Numbered from the stretch's first letter, positions 24,307 through 33,628 are shown. The stretch: DNA of 64,000 nt from Bacillus pumilus (GCF_003431975.1 NZ_CP027116.1:1736001-1800000); one strand, 5' to 3'. Made by a program: numbers and translations. The notes: generated from the letters alone by a model not told the origin.

Positions 24307-25047
24307 ATGTTAAATGTAGTGAATATTTCCAAGTCATATGGCAGTATACCTGCGATAAAAGAAATAAGCTTCCACATACGTTCCGGTGAAATTTTAGGCT
24401 TATTGGGTTCAAACGGTGCGGGTAAAACAACAACTTTATCTATATTATCGGGATTAATGAAACCTGACAGCGGATTTGTAAGTTTATATGAGGTTGATGA
24501 TCCCAATGAATATAAGTCACAGATTGGCTGTGTATTCGATGATTTAAGTCCATATGATTATTTAACAGGTAGAGAATACGTAACCTTCATGGGTGAATTA
24601 AGAGGAGTTCCTTCCAATCAAATTGATCTTTTTATATCCGATCTGTCCCAAATACTCTTTCTTGAAAGAAAAATTGATTTCTTAATCAAAACCTATTCAA
24701 AAGGTATGCGTCAAAAAATTATATTAATGGGTGCCTTAGTTCATAATCCGGTTCTCTTGATTATGGATGAACCATTTACAGGATTAGATCCAGAAAGCAT
24801 AAAGGCAATTAAAGATTATTTAAAAGCCTTTACTTATAAAGGAAACTCCATCATCTTAAGTACTCATATACTTGAAGTAGCTGAAAAATTATGTGACAGA
24901 CTAGTAATAATTGAAAAAGGAAATTGTATTGCCACCGGTAGCTTGGATGAAATAAGATTGCAAGATAGTCAAATGAATGGAAATAATCATAGTTTAGAAG
25001 AAGTTTTTCATATGTTGACACATTCGTATAGTAATCTTAATAAGTGA
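24307..25047 (+). CDS. ABC transporter ATPase of the bacteriocin cluster
   Basis: 246 residues from the ATG at 24307 (AAGG eight bases before). Walker A GSNGAGKTT (about 36-44), signature YSKGMRQKI, Walker B LLIMDEPFTGLD and switch His in STHIL. The layout is that of the DrrA/CcmA group that pairs with ABC-2 permeases. It likely energises the permease encoded just upstream for export of or immunity to the circular peptide (compare AS-48D). Last gene of the cluster. Confidence 0.88.
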   Translation: MLNVVNISKSYGSIPAIKEISFHIRSGEILGLLGSNGAGKTTTLSILSGLMKPDSGFVSLYEVDDPNEYKSQIGCVFDDLSPYDYLTGREYVTFMGELRGVPSNQIDLFISDLSQILFLERKIDFLIKTYSKGMRQKIILMGALVHNPVLLIMDEPFTGLDPESIKAIKDYLKAFTYKGNSIILSTHILEVAEKLCDRLVIIEKGNCIATGSLDEIRLQDSQMNGNNHSLEEVFHMLTHSYSNLNK

Positions 25048-25185
25048 TTGGTTTGAAAAATCACATAATAACATTGATTACAATACTAGTAAACACAGAT
25101 ACATTCTTCATAAAAAGGGAACATAAGGATTTAAAAGCGCCTTTTCATTAACACCTATAATTAATTCCAAAAAATAATCATCAAA

Positions 25186-25207
25186 AACGCCCTATGAAAA
25201 GGGCGTT
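25186..25207. repeat. 22-bp palindromic direct repeat, copy 1
   Basis: AACGCCC and GGGCGTT arms around TATGAAAA; the identical sequence recurs at 25703-25724 on the other side of the IS remnant. Preceded by a run of A, it would terminate leftward transcription. Confidence 0.75.
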
Positions 25208-25208
25208 C

Positions 25209-25248
25209 AGATTGTAGAGAAACTCATGTTTTTCTACAATCTTTTTTA
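25209..25248 (+). terminator. Terminator downstream of the bacteriocin cluster
   Basis: AGATTGTAGA pairs with TCTACAATCT, then six T. Confidence 0.8.
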
Positions 25249-25291
25249 TTTTAGCGTAAGTATGATGGATGAAAATTAATGAAAAAGGCTT

Positions 25292-25325
25292 CCCACACAC
25301 CTAGCCTAGCTTCGCTAGGTGTGTG
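25292..25325. terminator. Terminator at the transposase remnant's 3' end
   Basis: CCACACACCTAGC pairs with GCTAGGTGTGTGG (13 bp). It overlaps the last codons of the remnant. Confidence 0.7.
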
Positions 25326-25590
25326 GCAATCTTTTTCATGTTCTGGCATGCGGCTGTGAGGAGAACTTGCTCACTCACGTTTTGTTTTCCCCTCAACCGG
25401 CAGTAGCGAAGCCCATGCAGTTGTTTTGAATCTGCAAAGCTTCGCTCTATTTTTTCTTTTTTTATATAGCTCTTTTCCAGAGACAGTTAGCCGATTCTGT
25501 CTGATCTTTTCTTTATGTTCTTCCCATATGTGTCTTCGACCAGTTGATCTAGCAATACAAATTCGGCTTCGTGCTGAGAAGAATTTCTAG
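25301..25590 (-). mobile_element. IS1182-family transposase remnant
   Basis: The minus strand encodes the usual C-terminus of IS1182 transposases: [19 protein letters not shown], then [38 protein letters not shown] and a stop at 25301. Frame changes and a stop interrupt it and the first three quarters are missing, so it is inactive. A terminal-type hairpin (25677-25699) and a pair of 22-bp repeats mark the likely edges of the insertion. Confidence 0.75.
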
Positions 25591-25676
25591 TGTGGAACAT
25601 GAGAAAAACACCTTCCTTAAGTGGGGTTTTCTCTATTATAAAATGAGGAGATGGAAAGTTTAAGGGGAAAAATAAA

Positions 25677-25699
25677 GCTGTCGAGATTTTCTCGACAGC
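25677..25699. repeat. Hairpin at the outer end of the IS remnant
   Basis: GCTGTCGAGA and TCTCGACAGC around TTT; this GTCGAGA hairpin is common at IS1182 ends. Confidence 0.6.
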
Positions 25700-25702
25700 C
25701 TG

Positions 25703-25731
25703 AACGCCCTATGAAAAGGGCGTTTTTTTCC
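25703..25731 (+). terminator. 22-bp palindromic repeat, copy 2, acting as terminator
   Basis: Same sequence as 25186-25207, here followed by seven T in the rightward direction. Confidence 0.7.
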
Positions 25732-25827
25732 ATTTAGTCACACGAGTTATAAGTACAAATTTAGACAAATCGCTTCGTTGAAATTTCAGAAATTTGGGAT
25801 TAAAATGAAAATAGGGTCTGTTATTTC

Positions 25828-25840
25828 GTCATCAGATGAC
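25828..25840. promoter_or_regulatory. Palindrome before lutABC, possible GntR-type (LutR) operator
   Basis: GTCATC-A-GATGAC is a perfect palindrome 43 bp before lutA. GntR/FadR-group regulators such as LutR bind short sites of this kind; no lutR gene is in the window. Confidence 0.45.
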
Positions 25841-25883
25841 CAAATTGATGAATCAAATTGCAGCAAAGAAGGGAAGTTCGCCG

Positions 25884-26600
25884 ATGAAAGTCCATTTATT
25901 TATTACCTGTTTAATTGACACCATGCAGCCAAATGTAGGAAAGGCGACAGTGGAAGTATTAGAAAGACTCGGTGTAGAAGTGGAATTTCCTGAGGCACAA
26001 GTGTGCTGCGGGCAGCCAGCCTTTAACAGTGGCTATACAAAAGAAACCATCAAAGCAGCGAAAAATATGATCAAAGCCTTTGAATCAGCTGAATATGTTG
26101 TGACACCATCAGGTTCTTGTAAGGCGATGTTTTTAGAATATCCTCATCTTTTCAAAGAAGACCCAATGTGGTCAGCCAAAGCTGAGGCACTTGCTGAGAA
26201 AACATATGAATTGACAGAGTTTATTGTTGATATATTACACGTGACAGATGTAGGGGCGAGTTTGAAAGGGAATGCAACCTATCACACATCCTGTCATATG
26301 ACGAGACTGCTGCGAATTAAGGAAGCACCGTTCACGCTGTTGTCAAATGTCAAAGATTTGACGATGACACCATTGAAACGCGCAGAAAATTGCTGCGGAT
26401 TTGGAGGAACCTTTTCAGTGAAAATGACACCTATTTCTGAGCAGATGGTCGATGAAAAAGTCCAAAGTATAGAGGAGACAGGCGCTGAATATATCATTGG
26501 TGCTGACTGTGGATGTCTGCTGAATATTGGCGGGAGGCTGAACCGACTTGATAAGCCAATTCAAGTGATGCATATCGCAGAAGTGTTAAATAGCCGCTGA
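25884..26600 (+). CDS. lutA: Lactate utilisation protein A
   Basis: 238 residues, exactly the B. subtilis LutA length when started at the ATG after GAAGGGAAG; the frame opens at 25836. Two CCG domains bind Fe-S clusters: [15 protein letters not shown] near 42-56 and [15 protein letters not shown] near 170. With LutB and LutC it forms the iron-sulphur complex that oxidises L-lactate to pyruvate. First gene of lutABC, 21 bp before lutB. In B. subtilis the operon is controlled by LutR and SinR. Confidence 0.95.
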   Translation: MKVHLFITCLIDTMQPNVGKATVEVLERLGVEVEFPEAQVCCGQPAFNSGYTKETIKAAKNMIKAFESAEYVVTPSGSCKAMFLEYPHLFKEDPMWSAKAEALAEKTYELTEFIVDILHVTDVGASLKGNATYHTSCHMTRLLRIKEAPFTLLSNVKDLTMTPLKRAENCCGFGGTFSVKMTPISEQMVDEKVQSIEETGAEYIIGADCGCLLNIGGRLNRLDKPIQVMHIAEVLNSR

Positions 26601-26621
26601 TTTTAAGAGGGGGAACGGCAC

Positions 26622-28043
26622 ATGAGTATGAAAATTGGAGAAAAGGCTTTTAAAGAACGAATCGGAGAAGGCATAGAAGACACTGTCATGAGAGGAGCTG
26701 TTTCCTCAGCGCAGGAACGCCTGTATGAAAGGCGGATGACGGCAAGCGAAGAGCTTGGCAATTGGGAAAAGTGGCGTGAACTCGGCGAGGAAATCAGGCA
26801 GCACACGCTGACACATCTTGATGACTACTTATATGAATTGAGTGAAAGCGTTAGTGCACGCGGTGGTCATGTCTTTTTTGCAAAAACAAAGGAAGAGGCA
26901 TCAGCCTATATCCAAGATGTGGCGCAGAAAAAAGCGGCCAAAAAGATCGTTAAATCAAAATCAATGGTCACAGAAGAAATTGAAATGAATCAAGCGCTTG
27001 AAGAGATCGGCTGTGAGGTGGTGGAAAGCGACCTTGGCGAGTATATTCTGCAAGTAGATGATCATGAACCGCCTTCACATATTGTGGCACCTGCCCTTCA
27101 TATGACGAAAGAACAAATACGAGAAGTCTTTCACGAAAAGCTCGGGTATGAGATGTCAGAAACACCTGAAGATATGACGAGCTTCGTCAGAGCCATCTTA
27201 CGTGAAAAATTCCTCGAAGCAGATATTGGTGTGACCGGCTGCAATTTTGCTGTCGCCAATACAGGTTCCATTTGCCTTGTGACAAATGAAGGGAATGCGG
27301 ATCTTGTTACGGCTATACCGAAGACACATATTGCTGTCATGGGAATGGAGCGGATTGTTCCGACGATGGAAGAGTTGGATGTTCTCGTTGGTCTTTTGTG
27401 CAGAAGCGCAGTCGGTCAGAAATTAACGAGTTACATTTCTGTCGTCGGACCAAAAGCAGCAGAAGAGGTGGATGGACCAGAAGAATTCCACTTGGTCATT
27501 GTGGACAATGGGCGGTCCAATATATTAGGCACTGCCTTTCAGCCTGTTCTCCAATGTATCCGATGCGCAGCCTGCATCAATGTGTGCCCGGTTTACCGGC
27601 ATGTTGGCGGACATTCATACGGTTCCATTTATCCAGGTCCAATTGGCGCTGTTTTATCGCCGCTTCTTGGCGGCTATGATGATTATAAGGAGCTTCCCTT
27701 TGCTTCAAGCCTGTGCGCTGCCTGTACGGATGCTTGCCCAGTGAAGATTCCTCTTCATGAGTTGTTAATCAAACATCGACAAGTCATCGTTGAAAAAGAG
27801 GGAAGAGCGCCTAAATCTGAAATGATGGCGATGAAAATGTTCGGAATGGGGGCCTCCACGCCTGGGATGTATCAATTCGGAACAAAGGCAGCCCCTGTCT
27901 TGATGAATCGCATGGCTTCAAATGGACAGATTTCAAAAGGAATAGGCCCTTTGAAGAAATGGACAGATATTCGGGACCTGCCAGCTCCAAGTAAAGAAAG
28001 ATTCAGAGATTGGTTTAAAAAGAGACAAAAGGAGGAGCAGTGA
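26622..28043 (+). CDS. lutB: Lactate utilisation protein B (Fe-S)
   Basis: 473 residues. The N-terminal LUD domain (about 60-300; [20 protein letters not shown]) is followed by two ferredoxin-type 4Fe-4S motifs: [19 protein letters not shown] (about 308-326) and [18 protein letters not shown] (about 365-382). Core of the LutABC lactate oxidase complex. GAGGGGG precedes ATG. Its stop overlaps the lutC start. Confidence 0.95.
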   Translation: MSMKIGEKAFKERIGEGIEDTVMRGAVSSAQERLYERRMTASEELGNWEKWRELGEEIRQHTLTHLDDYLYELSESVSARGGHVFFAKTKEEASAYIQDVAQKKAAKKIVKSKSMVTEEIEMNQALEEIGCEVVESDLGEYILQVDDHEPPSHIVAPALHMTKEQIREVFHEKLGYEMSETPEDMTSFVRAILREKFLEADIGVTGCNFAVANTGSICLVTNEGNADLVTAIPKTHIAVMGMERIVPTMEELDVLVGLLCRSAVGQKLTSYISVVGPKAAEEVDGPEEFHLVIVDNGRSNILGTAFQPVLQCIRCAACINVCPVYRHVGGHSYGSIYPGPIGAVLSPLLGGYDDYKELPFASSLCAACTDACPVKIPLHELLIKHRQVIVEKEGRAPKSEMMAMKMFGMGASTPGMYQFGTKAAPVLMNRMASNGQISKGIGPLKKWTDIRDLPAPSKERFRDWFKKRQKEEQ

Positions 28044-28768
28044 TGAAGGGGACCATTTCTCACCGAGAGTCGTTTTTAGCTCATATCCGGAAGCAATTAG
28101 GTGGCAAAGATTCCTCCTCGTCTGCACCTATTCAGCGTCCGGCATGGCAGCATCAAGTCCAGTGGGAAACAAACGGACTTATGTCTAAAGAAGAACTAGT
28201 CGAGCAACTGAAGAAGCAATGTCAACGCATTCACACAAGAGTGGTCGAAACAACACCAGAGGAAGCGCCCTCTTTATTACGATTATTGATGACAGAGTAT
28301 GGAGAAGGCTCAGTGATAACGGCGGCCGATCATCGGTTTGAACAATATGGATTTCATCCGATGTTTGACAGCTTGCAGCACGAAGGATTCTCAGTCACAA
28401 ACTGGGATGCTGAGGCATCAAGGGAAGAAAATATCAGACTGGCAGAACAAGCGACATATTCCGTTGTGTTCAGTGACTATACCCTTGCAGAATCAGGTAC
28501 AGTCGTTCTTTCATCCCATCAAGGCCAAGGCAGAGCGCTGCATTTTTTACCAATGATGTATATCGTGTGTATCGAAAAAAGCACGGTGGTTCCGCGGATG
28601 ATTCAGGCTGTTTCGGCTCTGAATCGCTCGGTAGAAGAGGGAGAGCAGGCGAAAGGTGCCATTCATTTTATATCAGGTCCGAGTAACTCTGCGGATATTG
28701 AGATGAATTTAGTGGTAGGCGTTCATGGTCCAGTTCGGGCCGTTTATCTATTGATAGATGATGAGTGA
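28043..28768 (+). CDS. lutC: Lactate utilisation protein C
   Basis: 241 residues from the ATG that overlaps the lutB stop (AGGAGG upstream; GTG at 28040 is the alternative). LUD-domain protein with VVFSDYTLAESGTVVLSS and the conserved end SGPSNSADIEMNLVVGVHGP. Third part of the lactate oxidation complex. A hairpin GGCTTTC/GAAAGCC right after the stop (28769-28789) ends the operon. Confidence 0.95.
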   Translation: MKGTISHRESFLAHIRKQLGGKDSSSSAPIQRPAWQHQVQWETNGLMSKEELVEQLKKQCQRIHTRVVETTPEEAPSLLRLLMTEYGEGSVITAADHRFEQYGFHPMFDSLQHEGFSVTNWDAEASREENIRLAEQATYSVVFSDYTLAESGTVVLSSHQGQGRALHFLPMMYIVCIEKSTVVPRMIQAVSALNRSVEEGEQAKGAIHFISGPSNSADIEMNLVVGVHGPVRAVYLLIDDE

Positions 28769-28789
28769 TGGCTTTCGAGATGAAAGCCA
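28769..28789 (+). terminator. Terminator of lutABC
   Basis: TGGCTTTC and GAAAGCCA arms, then TTTT. Confidence 0.65.
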
Positions 28790-28912
28790 TTTTCCCATGC
28801 AAAAAGCTTACGCAAGTTTTAAAATCATCTTGCCTCTATCGGATTGGACATAGTAAGATGACGACATACAAGATGAATTTCTTATCTACTGCTGATGTAA
28901 AGGAAGCTGCTT

Positions 28913-29821
28913 ATGGACATGAAGACAACTGCTCCAAAGAAATCAATTGCACTGCCGCTTGTGATTTCAATTATTGCCATTTCATTTTCTGCTATCATTG
29001 TGAAATGGTCAAATGCACCTGCTGCTATTTTAAGTATGTATCGTATGATGTTTGCCGCAGCCTTTATGCTGCCGTTTATCCTGCCACGAAAAAAAGAGTT
29101 TCTCTCGATTAAGCGTAGAGACTGGCTTTTCTTATGTATGTCCGGCTTTTTTTTAGGACTCCATTTTGTGTTATGGTTTGGATCACTGAAGCTGACGACT
29201 GTGGCAAGCTCTACTATTATTATCGCCCTTCAGCCGATGGTCTCCTTATTAGGCGGCTTTCTCATTTTCCGTGAACGAACCACGCTGCCCGCACTCTTGA
29301 CGATGTGTGCCGCAATTGTTGGTGCACTTATGATTGGATGGGGAGACATAGGTCATAGCCAGGAAGCCATCCTAGGAGACATTTTATCCTTTTTAAGTGT
29401 GATCGCGGTTGTTTGTTATTTATTAATAGGTCAACAGGCTGTAAGGAAAATATCTCATTGGATTTATAGTTTTTGTGTGTTTGGCTTTGCCGGTCTTTTT
29501 TTAATTTTATTCAATTTGATTCAGCAAACTCCTTTTACAGGCTATCCGGGTAAAGAGTGGGGAATCTTTATATTACTTGCCATCATTCCCACCATGTCTC
29601 ATGTGATTAACAATTGGCTTTTAACCTATGTCAATGCCACAACTATTTCAATGAGTATACTTGGCGAACCTGTTGGAGCCACGATTCTTGCTGTTTGGCT
29701 GCTTGGAGAGAAACTCACCCTGCTTCAAATGTTTGGCGGGCTTCTTGTCCTTTTAGGTGTCTTTTTGTTTTTGATGCAGCAGCGTCAAGGAATTGTGAAA
29801 AAACCAAAAAAATCCGGTTAA
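28913..29821 (+). CDS. EamA/DMT-superfamily transporter
   Basis: 302 residues with about ten membrane spans in two EamA repeats (about 12-140 and 150-290). Typical stretches are LSMYRMMFAAAFMLPFI, TTVASSTIIIALQPMVSLLG and SMSILGEPVGATILAVWLLGE, the last marking the end of the second repeat. Likely a metabolite or amino-acid exporter in the cytoplasmic membrane; substrate unknown. AAAGGA lies eight bases before ATG. Stands alone, with its own terminator. Confidence 0.88.
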   Translation: MDMKTTAPKKSIALPLVISIIAISFSAIIVKWSNAPAAILSMYRMMFAAAFMLPFILPRKKEFLSIKRRDWLFLCMSGFFLGLHFVLWFGSLKLTTVASSTIIIALQPMVSLLGGFLIFRERTTLPALLTMCAAIVGALMIGWGDIGHSQEAILGDILSFLSVIAVVCYLLIGQQAVRKISHWIYSFCVFGFAGLFLILFNLIQQTPFTGYPGKEWGIFILLAIIPTMSHVINNWLLTYVNATTISMSILGEPVGATILAVWLLGEKLTLLQMFGGLLVLLGVFLFLMQQRQGIVKKPKKSG

Positions 29822-29836
29822 ATCCCGGATTTTTAC
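29808..29836. terminator. Bidirectional terminator
   Basis: AAAAATCCGG and CCGGATTTTT arms around TTAAATC; lies between convergent genes. Confidence 0.8.
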
Positions 29837-30024
29837 TCTTTTAAATCGTTTTTTTCAATCACTTTGTTCAATTTTTCCTCCACCTTCTTCAATTCCATTC
29901 GTTTTCTTCTGATCATTCGAAAAGCGATGACAATGATCGTCACGATAGCAGCAATGAATAGAAGAGAGAACACTTGAAATAGAAGATCACCCATGTTAAA
30001 TGCCATATTCTCTCCGTTAGACAT
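29833..30024 (-). CDS. Small membrane protein (DUF4083-like)
   Basis: 63 residues: a short N-terminus, one span (LLFQVFSLLFIAAIVTIIVIAF, about 14-35), then a basic, coiled-coil-prone tail (RMIRRKRMELKKVEEKLNKV). GGGAGG lies eight bases before ATG. The layout fits DUF4083, a small Bacillus membrane family without known function. Confidence 0.65.
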   Translation of the reverse strand: MSNGENMAFNMGDLLFQVFSLLFIAAIVTIIVIAFRMIRRKRMELKKVEEKLNKVIEKNDLKE

Positions 30025-30134
30025 ACGTAAAACCTCCCTTTCTATCTATATATTACCATAATCAATAAAAGATTGAGATTTATCCATCATTTATCTATAA
30101 TAGGTAAAATATCACTTATTAAAGGAGAACCATT

Positions 30135-32351
30135 ATGAGAACTTTAGTCCTTTTACGAGGTCTCCCAGGCGTAGGGAAATCAACTTGGATCAAAGCGCAA
30201 GGCTTAGAGCCTTACACTTTATCAGCGGATCAAATCCGTCTTTTGACGCAGCCACCGCAGTTGTCTGTCAATGGGAAACTAGAAATTTCAAGCAAACATG
30301 ACCACAAAATCTGGTCTTTATTATTTGAATTACTCACAGCCCGTATGGAGCGTGGAGACTTTACTGTGATTGATGCCACGCATATTTCAAGCAAATCGAT
30401 ATCTCAATATAAATCGCTGGCCACATCGTATCGTTACAGGGTGTATGTCGTCGATTTCACTCAGGTGCCGCTTGAAACAGCTCTTTTGCAAAATCGCTCA
30501 AGGGAACCTCACAAAGTTGTGAGAGAGTCTGTTTTGTACCAAATGAATGAGCGATTAAAAACAGAAAAGGTCCCATCATGGGTAACTGTATTACAGCCGG
30601 AAGAATATCCGCAAGTGATGACCTATCAGCCCCGATCCTTCGATCAATATGAGGCCATTCATGTATTCGGAGATATTCATGGCTGTCATACCGCTCTGAC
30701 CACCTATTTGCAAGGAGACATTAAAGAAAATGAACTTTATATCTTTGCAGGTGATCTACTTGATAGAGGAATAGAAAACAAGGAAGTATTAGAATGGATG
30801 CTTGCACATAGAGAATGCCGGAATGTCATCGTGATTGAAGGCAATCATGATCAGCATTTATACCGGTTTGCTCATGGTGAAAAAGTACGAAGCAATATGT
30901 TTAATCGGCACACTGCACCTGAGATCGAAGCAGCAGACTTTGATTTAAAAGAAGTACGAAAGTTTGTCAGAACATTTCATCAGCTGACTTATTTTACGTA
31001 CCATGGCAAAACATTTCTTGTTACCCACGGAGGGCTTGCTCATTTGCCAAAAGAACTTCTGCATGTGTCAACCCAGCAGCTCATTCATGGGGTAGGTGAA
31101 TATTCAGATGACATTGACCATTTGTTTGTACAAAACACCGCTGGATTAGATATCATTCAAATTCACGGACATCGCAATTTATACAGACTGCCTATTCAAG
31201 CAGCGGAAAGGTCTTATAATTTAGAAGGCCAAGTTGAATTCGGTGGGCAGCTGAGGGTGTTGAAAATCACAGCTGACGGAATTGAGACTCACGAAATTGC
31301 CAATCCAGTCTATAGAGCTTCTGAGAAAAAACCATCGGCTACTATTCAGCCAGATATCTCACTGGATGACTTTTTAGCTCACTTAGATCAGCATGAATAT
31401 GTACAGGAATTAAAGCTTCCGCACCATATTTCATCTTTTAACTTTACGAAAAAAGCGTTCAGTGAACGGCAGTGGGATGATGTGAATGTGAAGGCGAGAG
31501 GTTTGTTTGTCAATATGGTGTCAAAGCAGATTGTTTCAAGAAGCTACAACAAATTTTTTAACATTGACGAGCGTCCGGAGACAAAAATGCATCATCTAGT
31601 GAACCATCTTCAATTTCCTGTTACCGTCTATGATAAAGCAAATGGATACTTAGGAACGGTTGGATACAACGAATTAGAAGATGAATTGGTGTTTACGTCC
31701 AAATCGTATACATCTCATGTGAAACAAAATCAGCATGCATCATGGGTCGAAGAACTATTCTATCAGACCTTCGGTGATGTGCAGGTCGACTATATCAAAT
31801 CATATGTACGTGACCATCATGTATCTCTCGTGTTTGAAGTCATTTTGCCAGAGAAAGACCCGCATATTATCACATACGAACAAGATCAACTCATTTTACT
31901 TGATATTGTGAAGCGTCAGCTAAGCTATGAAAAAGCACCATTTAATGAAGTGAAAAGGTTAAGTGAACAGCTAGGAATGTCCAGCAAGCAGGAAGTGGCT
32001 GTGTTCCACGATTGGACGTCTTTTTATAAATGGTATCAGGCCGTATCTCATGACGACTCGATCAAAGAAGAGGGGTATGTGATTGAGGATAACAGCGGCT
32101 TTATGACCAAGCTCAAGCTGCCTTATTATCAATTTTGGAAGCAGATGCGCGCGATCAAACAGCGCGTTGCAGAGAAGCGTTCCTCGCAAAAATATATGCA
32201 GGCTTTGCAAACAGCGGAGCAAGCTAGATTTTATACGTGGCTTCTTGAGCAAGAACCAGAGAATGTGAGAAAACGCTCAATTATTGAGCTACGATCACAA
32301 TTTGAGCAAACTGAAGCAGCCCAATCGAATCATGATGAAATAAATGCATAG
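30135..32351 (+). CDS. Three-domain RNA end-healing and sealing enzyme (kinase-phosphatase-ligase)
   Basis: 738 residues, three catalytic modules. (1) Polynucleotide-kinase-like P-loop, GLPGVGKST at 9-17, with DATHISS. (2) Calcineurin-type phosphoesterase, about 175-400: FGDIHGCH, GDLLDRG, GNHDQH, THGG. (3) RNA ligase, about 405-700: nucleotidyl Lys in YDKANGYLG (about 500), with upstream RSYNKFFNIDE and downstream EGYVIEDNSGFMTKLKLPYY. The KANG form of motif I is that of yeast tRNA ligase Trl1 and T4 Rnl1. The order matches bacterial Pnkp, which repairs RNA cut by ribotoxins, but no Hen1 methyltransferase gene is adjacent. AAAGGAG before ATG. Confidence 0.85.
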   Translation: MRTLVLLRGLPGVGKSTWIKAQGLEPYTLSADQIRLLTQPPQLSVNGKLEISSKHDHKIWSLLFELLTARMERGDFTVIDATHISSKSISQYKSLATSYRYRVYVVDFTQVPLETALLQNRSREPHKVVRESVLYQMNERLKTEKVPSWVTVLQPEEYPQVMTYQPRSFDQYEAIHVFGDIHGCHTALTTYLQGDIKENELYIFAGDLLDRGIENKEVLEWMLAHRECRNVIVIEGNHDQHLYRFAHGEKVRSNMFNRHTAPEIEAADFDLKEVRKFVRTFHQLTYFTYHGKTFLVTHGGLAHLPKELLHVSTQQLIHGVGEYSDDIDHLFVQNTAGLDIIQIHGHRNLYRLPIQAAERSYNLEGQVEFGGQLRVLKITADGIETHEIANPVYRASEKKPSATIQPDISLDDFLAHLDQHEYVQELKLPHHISSFNFTKKAFSERQWDDVNVKARGLFVNMVSKQIVSRSYNKFFNIDERPETKMHHLVNHLQFPVTVYDKANGYLGTVGYNELEDELVFTSKSYTSHVKQNQHASWVEELFYQTFGDVQVDYIKSYVRDHHVSLVFEVILPEKDPHIITYEQDQLILLDIVKRQLSYEKAPFNEVKRLSEQLGMSSKQEVAVFHDWTSFYKWYQAVSHDDSIKEEGYVIEDNSGFMTKLKLPYYQFWKQMRAIKQRVAEKRSSQKYMQALQTAEQARFYTWLLEQEPENVRKRSIIELRSQFEQTEAAQSNHDEINA

Positions 32352-32396
32352 TGTAAAAAAGAGTCTTTCTAAACAAGAGATGAGATAGTTGCCAGA

Positions 32397-32430
32397 GGGA
32401 CTAAAATAATCTTTGTTTTAGTCCTTTCTC
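32397..32430 (+). terminator. Terminator of the RNA-repair gene
   Basis: GGACTAAAA pairs with TTTTAGTCC around TAATCTTTG, followed by a T-rich tract. The rest of 32352-32559 holds no gene. Confidence 0.65.
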
Positions 32431-32559
32431 TTCTTATGTGCAGAAAATATGCAGAAAAAAAGATTATTAAAAGTGTTGATATATGGATCAGGGAAGGTTG
32501 AAATGGCTTAAAGAGAAATAAGCGGCGAGCGCAAGAAGTCTTAATATATAGATCTATTT

Positions 32560-33147
32560 CTAGCCCCTCCAAGTCTCTTTATATGGACATATGTTGCTGG
32601 CTATGAACTCATCAGTTAAGAGAAGGGCAACAAAGTTTGAACCAATTGCCTGTGAAATAGCCCCCAAAGTGGATAGAATTTGTGCTCCTTCTTCCTTGTT
32701 TTTTAATTCATAAACGCCACCAATTGCTTCTAAACCAGCACCTAATGCTTGAATCGAATTACCAACAGCAAATAGTTGCTCTCCAATGATATAGTCTCCA
32801 GTAGCAGCGATAGAGGCACCAATCGATTGAAAGGAATCACCAAGTATCTCTAGACGAAGATTATCTGAATTTTCACCCTCCACATCTTGTAAATAAGCAG
32901 CTAATGAGCTTGTTGATGCACCAGCACCATCAATTAAGTTTCCAGTAAAAGCATAAGAATACTCCTCAGGGGCTATTGCTATAACAAAAGATCCGACTGC
33001 TTGCAGACCTTCTCCAATTGCTACAAGTTTATTATTGATTTCATTCATTCCTGCTAAAGATCTGATTTCTGCAATTGCAGAAATGATTGTACCAAGCGCA
33101 TCAATCCAAGCTCCTGTTAAAATGTTGTACTCAGCAACATTACACAT
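32560..33147 (-). CDS. Repetitive helical protein of unknown function
   Basis: 195 residues from the ATG after GAGGTGG (a TTG start four codons earlier is less likely). Built of repeated ~20-residue units with [VI]G-x-[GS]-[LIF]-[QE]-A-[VIL]-G, for example LVAIGEGLQAVGSFVIAI, LEILGDSFQSIGASIAATG, LFAVGNSIQALGAGLEAIG and LSTLGAISQAIGSNFVALL. No signal peptide, no Cys-rich motif. Amphipathic repeats could associate with membranes. It resembles Bacillus proteins annotated only as repetitive DUFs. Monocistronic. Confidence 0.65.
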   Translation of the reverse strand: MCNVAEYNILTGAWIDALGTIISAIAEIRSLAGMNEINNKLVAIGEGLQAVGSFVIAIAPEEYSYAFTGNLIDGAGASTSSLAAYLQDVEGENSDNLRLEILGDSFQSIGASIAATGDYIIGEQLFAVGNSIQALGAGLEAIGGVYELKNKEEGAQILSTLGAISQAIGSNFVALLLTDEFIASNICPYKETWRG

Positions 33148-33251
33148 GTTCCACCTCAAATTGTTGTAGATTAACTGGCAGCAATATCACCGATTTCTGA
33201 ATTCCCTTTTTAATAATATAGTCTGAACAAAGGAAAGGAGTGAAGGTCAAA

Positions 33252-33402
33252 ATGCTTTCCAATAAAGAAACATTGAATCGAACAAAAAAGCTTATCATGA
33301 TGTTGTAATGGGTACATGAGGATACGCCGTCCAAACAAGTAAAGGGAGGTATATATTGATCCCTATGATGATCACATTCATTCTCCAATCGATCAGGAAT
33401 GA
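33252..33402 (+). pseudogene. Disrupted small gene
   Basis: A strong AAGGAG site precedes an ATG reading MLSNKETLNRTKKLIMML and then a stop. The same frame continues WVHEDTPSKQVKGGIY and a second stop, and a shifted frame gives IDPYDDHIHSPIDQE. It looks like one short protein (about 50 residues) broken by a stop and a frameshift. The remainder of 33148-33587 is empty. Confidence 0.4.
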
Positions 33403-33587
33403 ATATGTAGTGCTGATGACACCCGTATGTCACAAAACTGCCAATATTTATAAGTCCTTTGGATGCAATGTAAATAGGTATCATTTCTCAATTATTATTA
33501 TTTTCAGAAAATGTGGTGACGGGGTAAAATAAGTGTGTTTAAGTATAAGTAGAAGAAATTAAAATATTAATATAATATACCCCATGC

Positions 33588-33605
33588 GGAATGAACATTC
33601 ATTCC
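33588..33605. promoter_or_regulatory. FatR-type operator
   Basis: GGAATGAACATTCATTCC is an 18-bp near-perfect palindrome just after a TATAAT (33571-33576) and 24 bp before the TetR-family gene, so the protein probably represses itself and the P450. Fatty acids release FatR in B. subtilis. Confidence 0.65.
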
Positions 33606-33628
33606 TAAAGTGAGAGGAGGGGGATAAA

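Noticed and set aside
28765..29112. 115-codon plus-strand frame after lutC
   Set aside because: It runs out of frame through the start of the EamA transporter, is Cys-rich and has no ribosome-binding site.
33140..33484. 114-codon minus-strand frame
   Set aside because: Antisense to a broken small gene and overlapping the start of the repetitive protein; no start signal.
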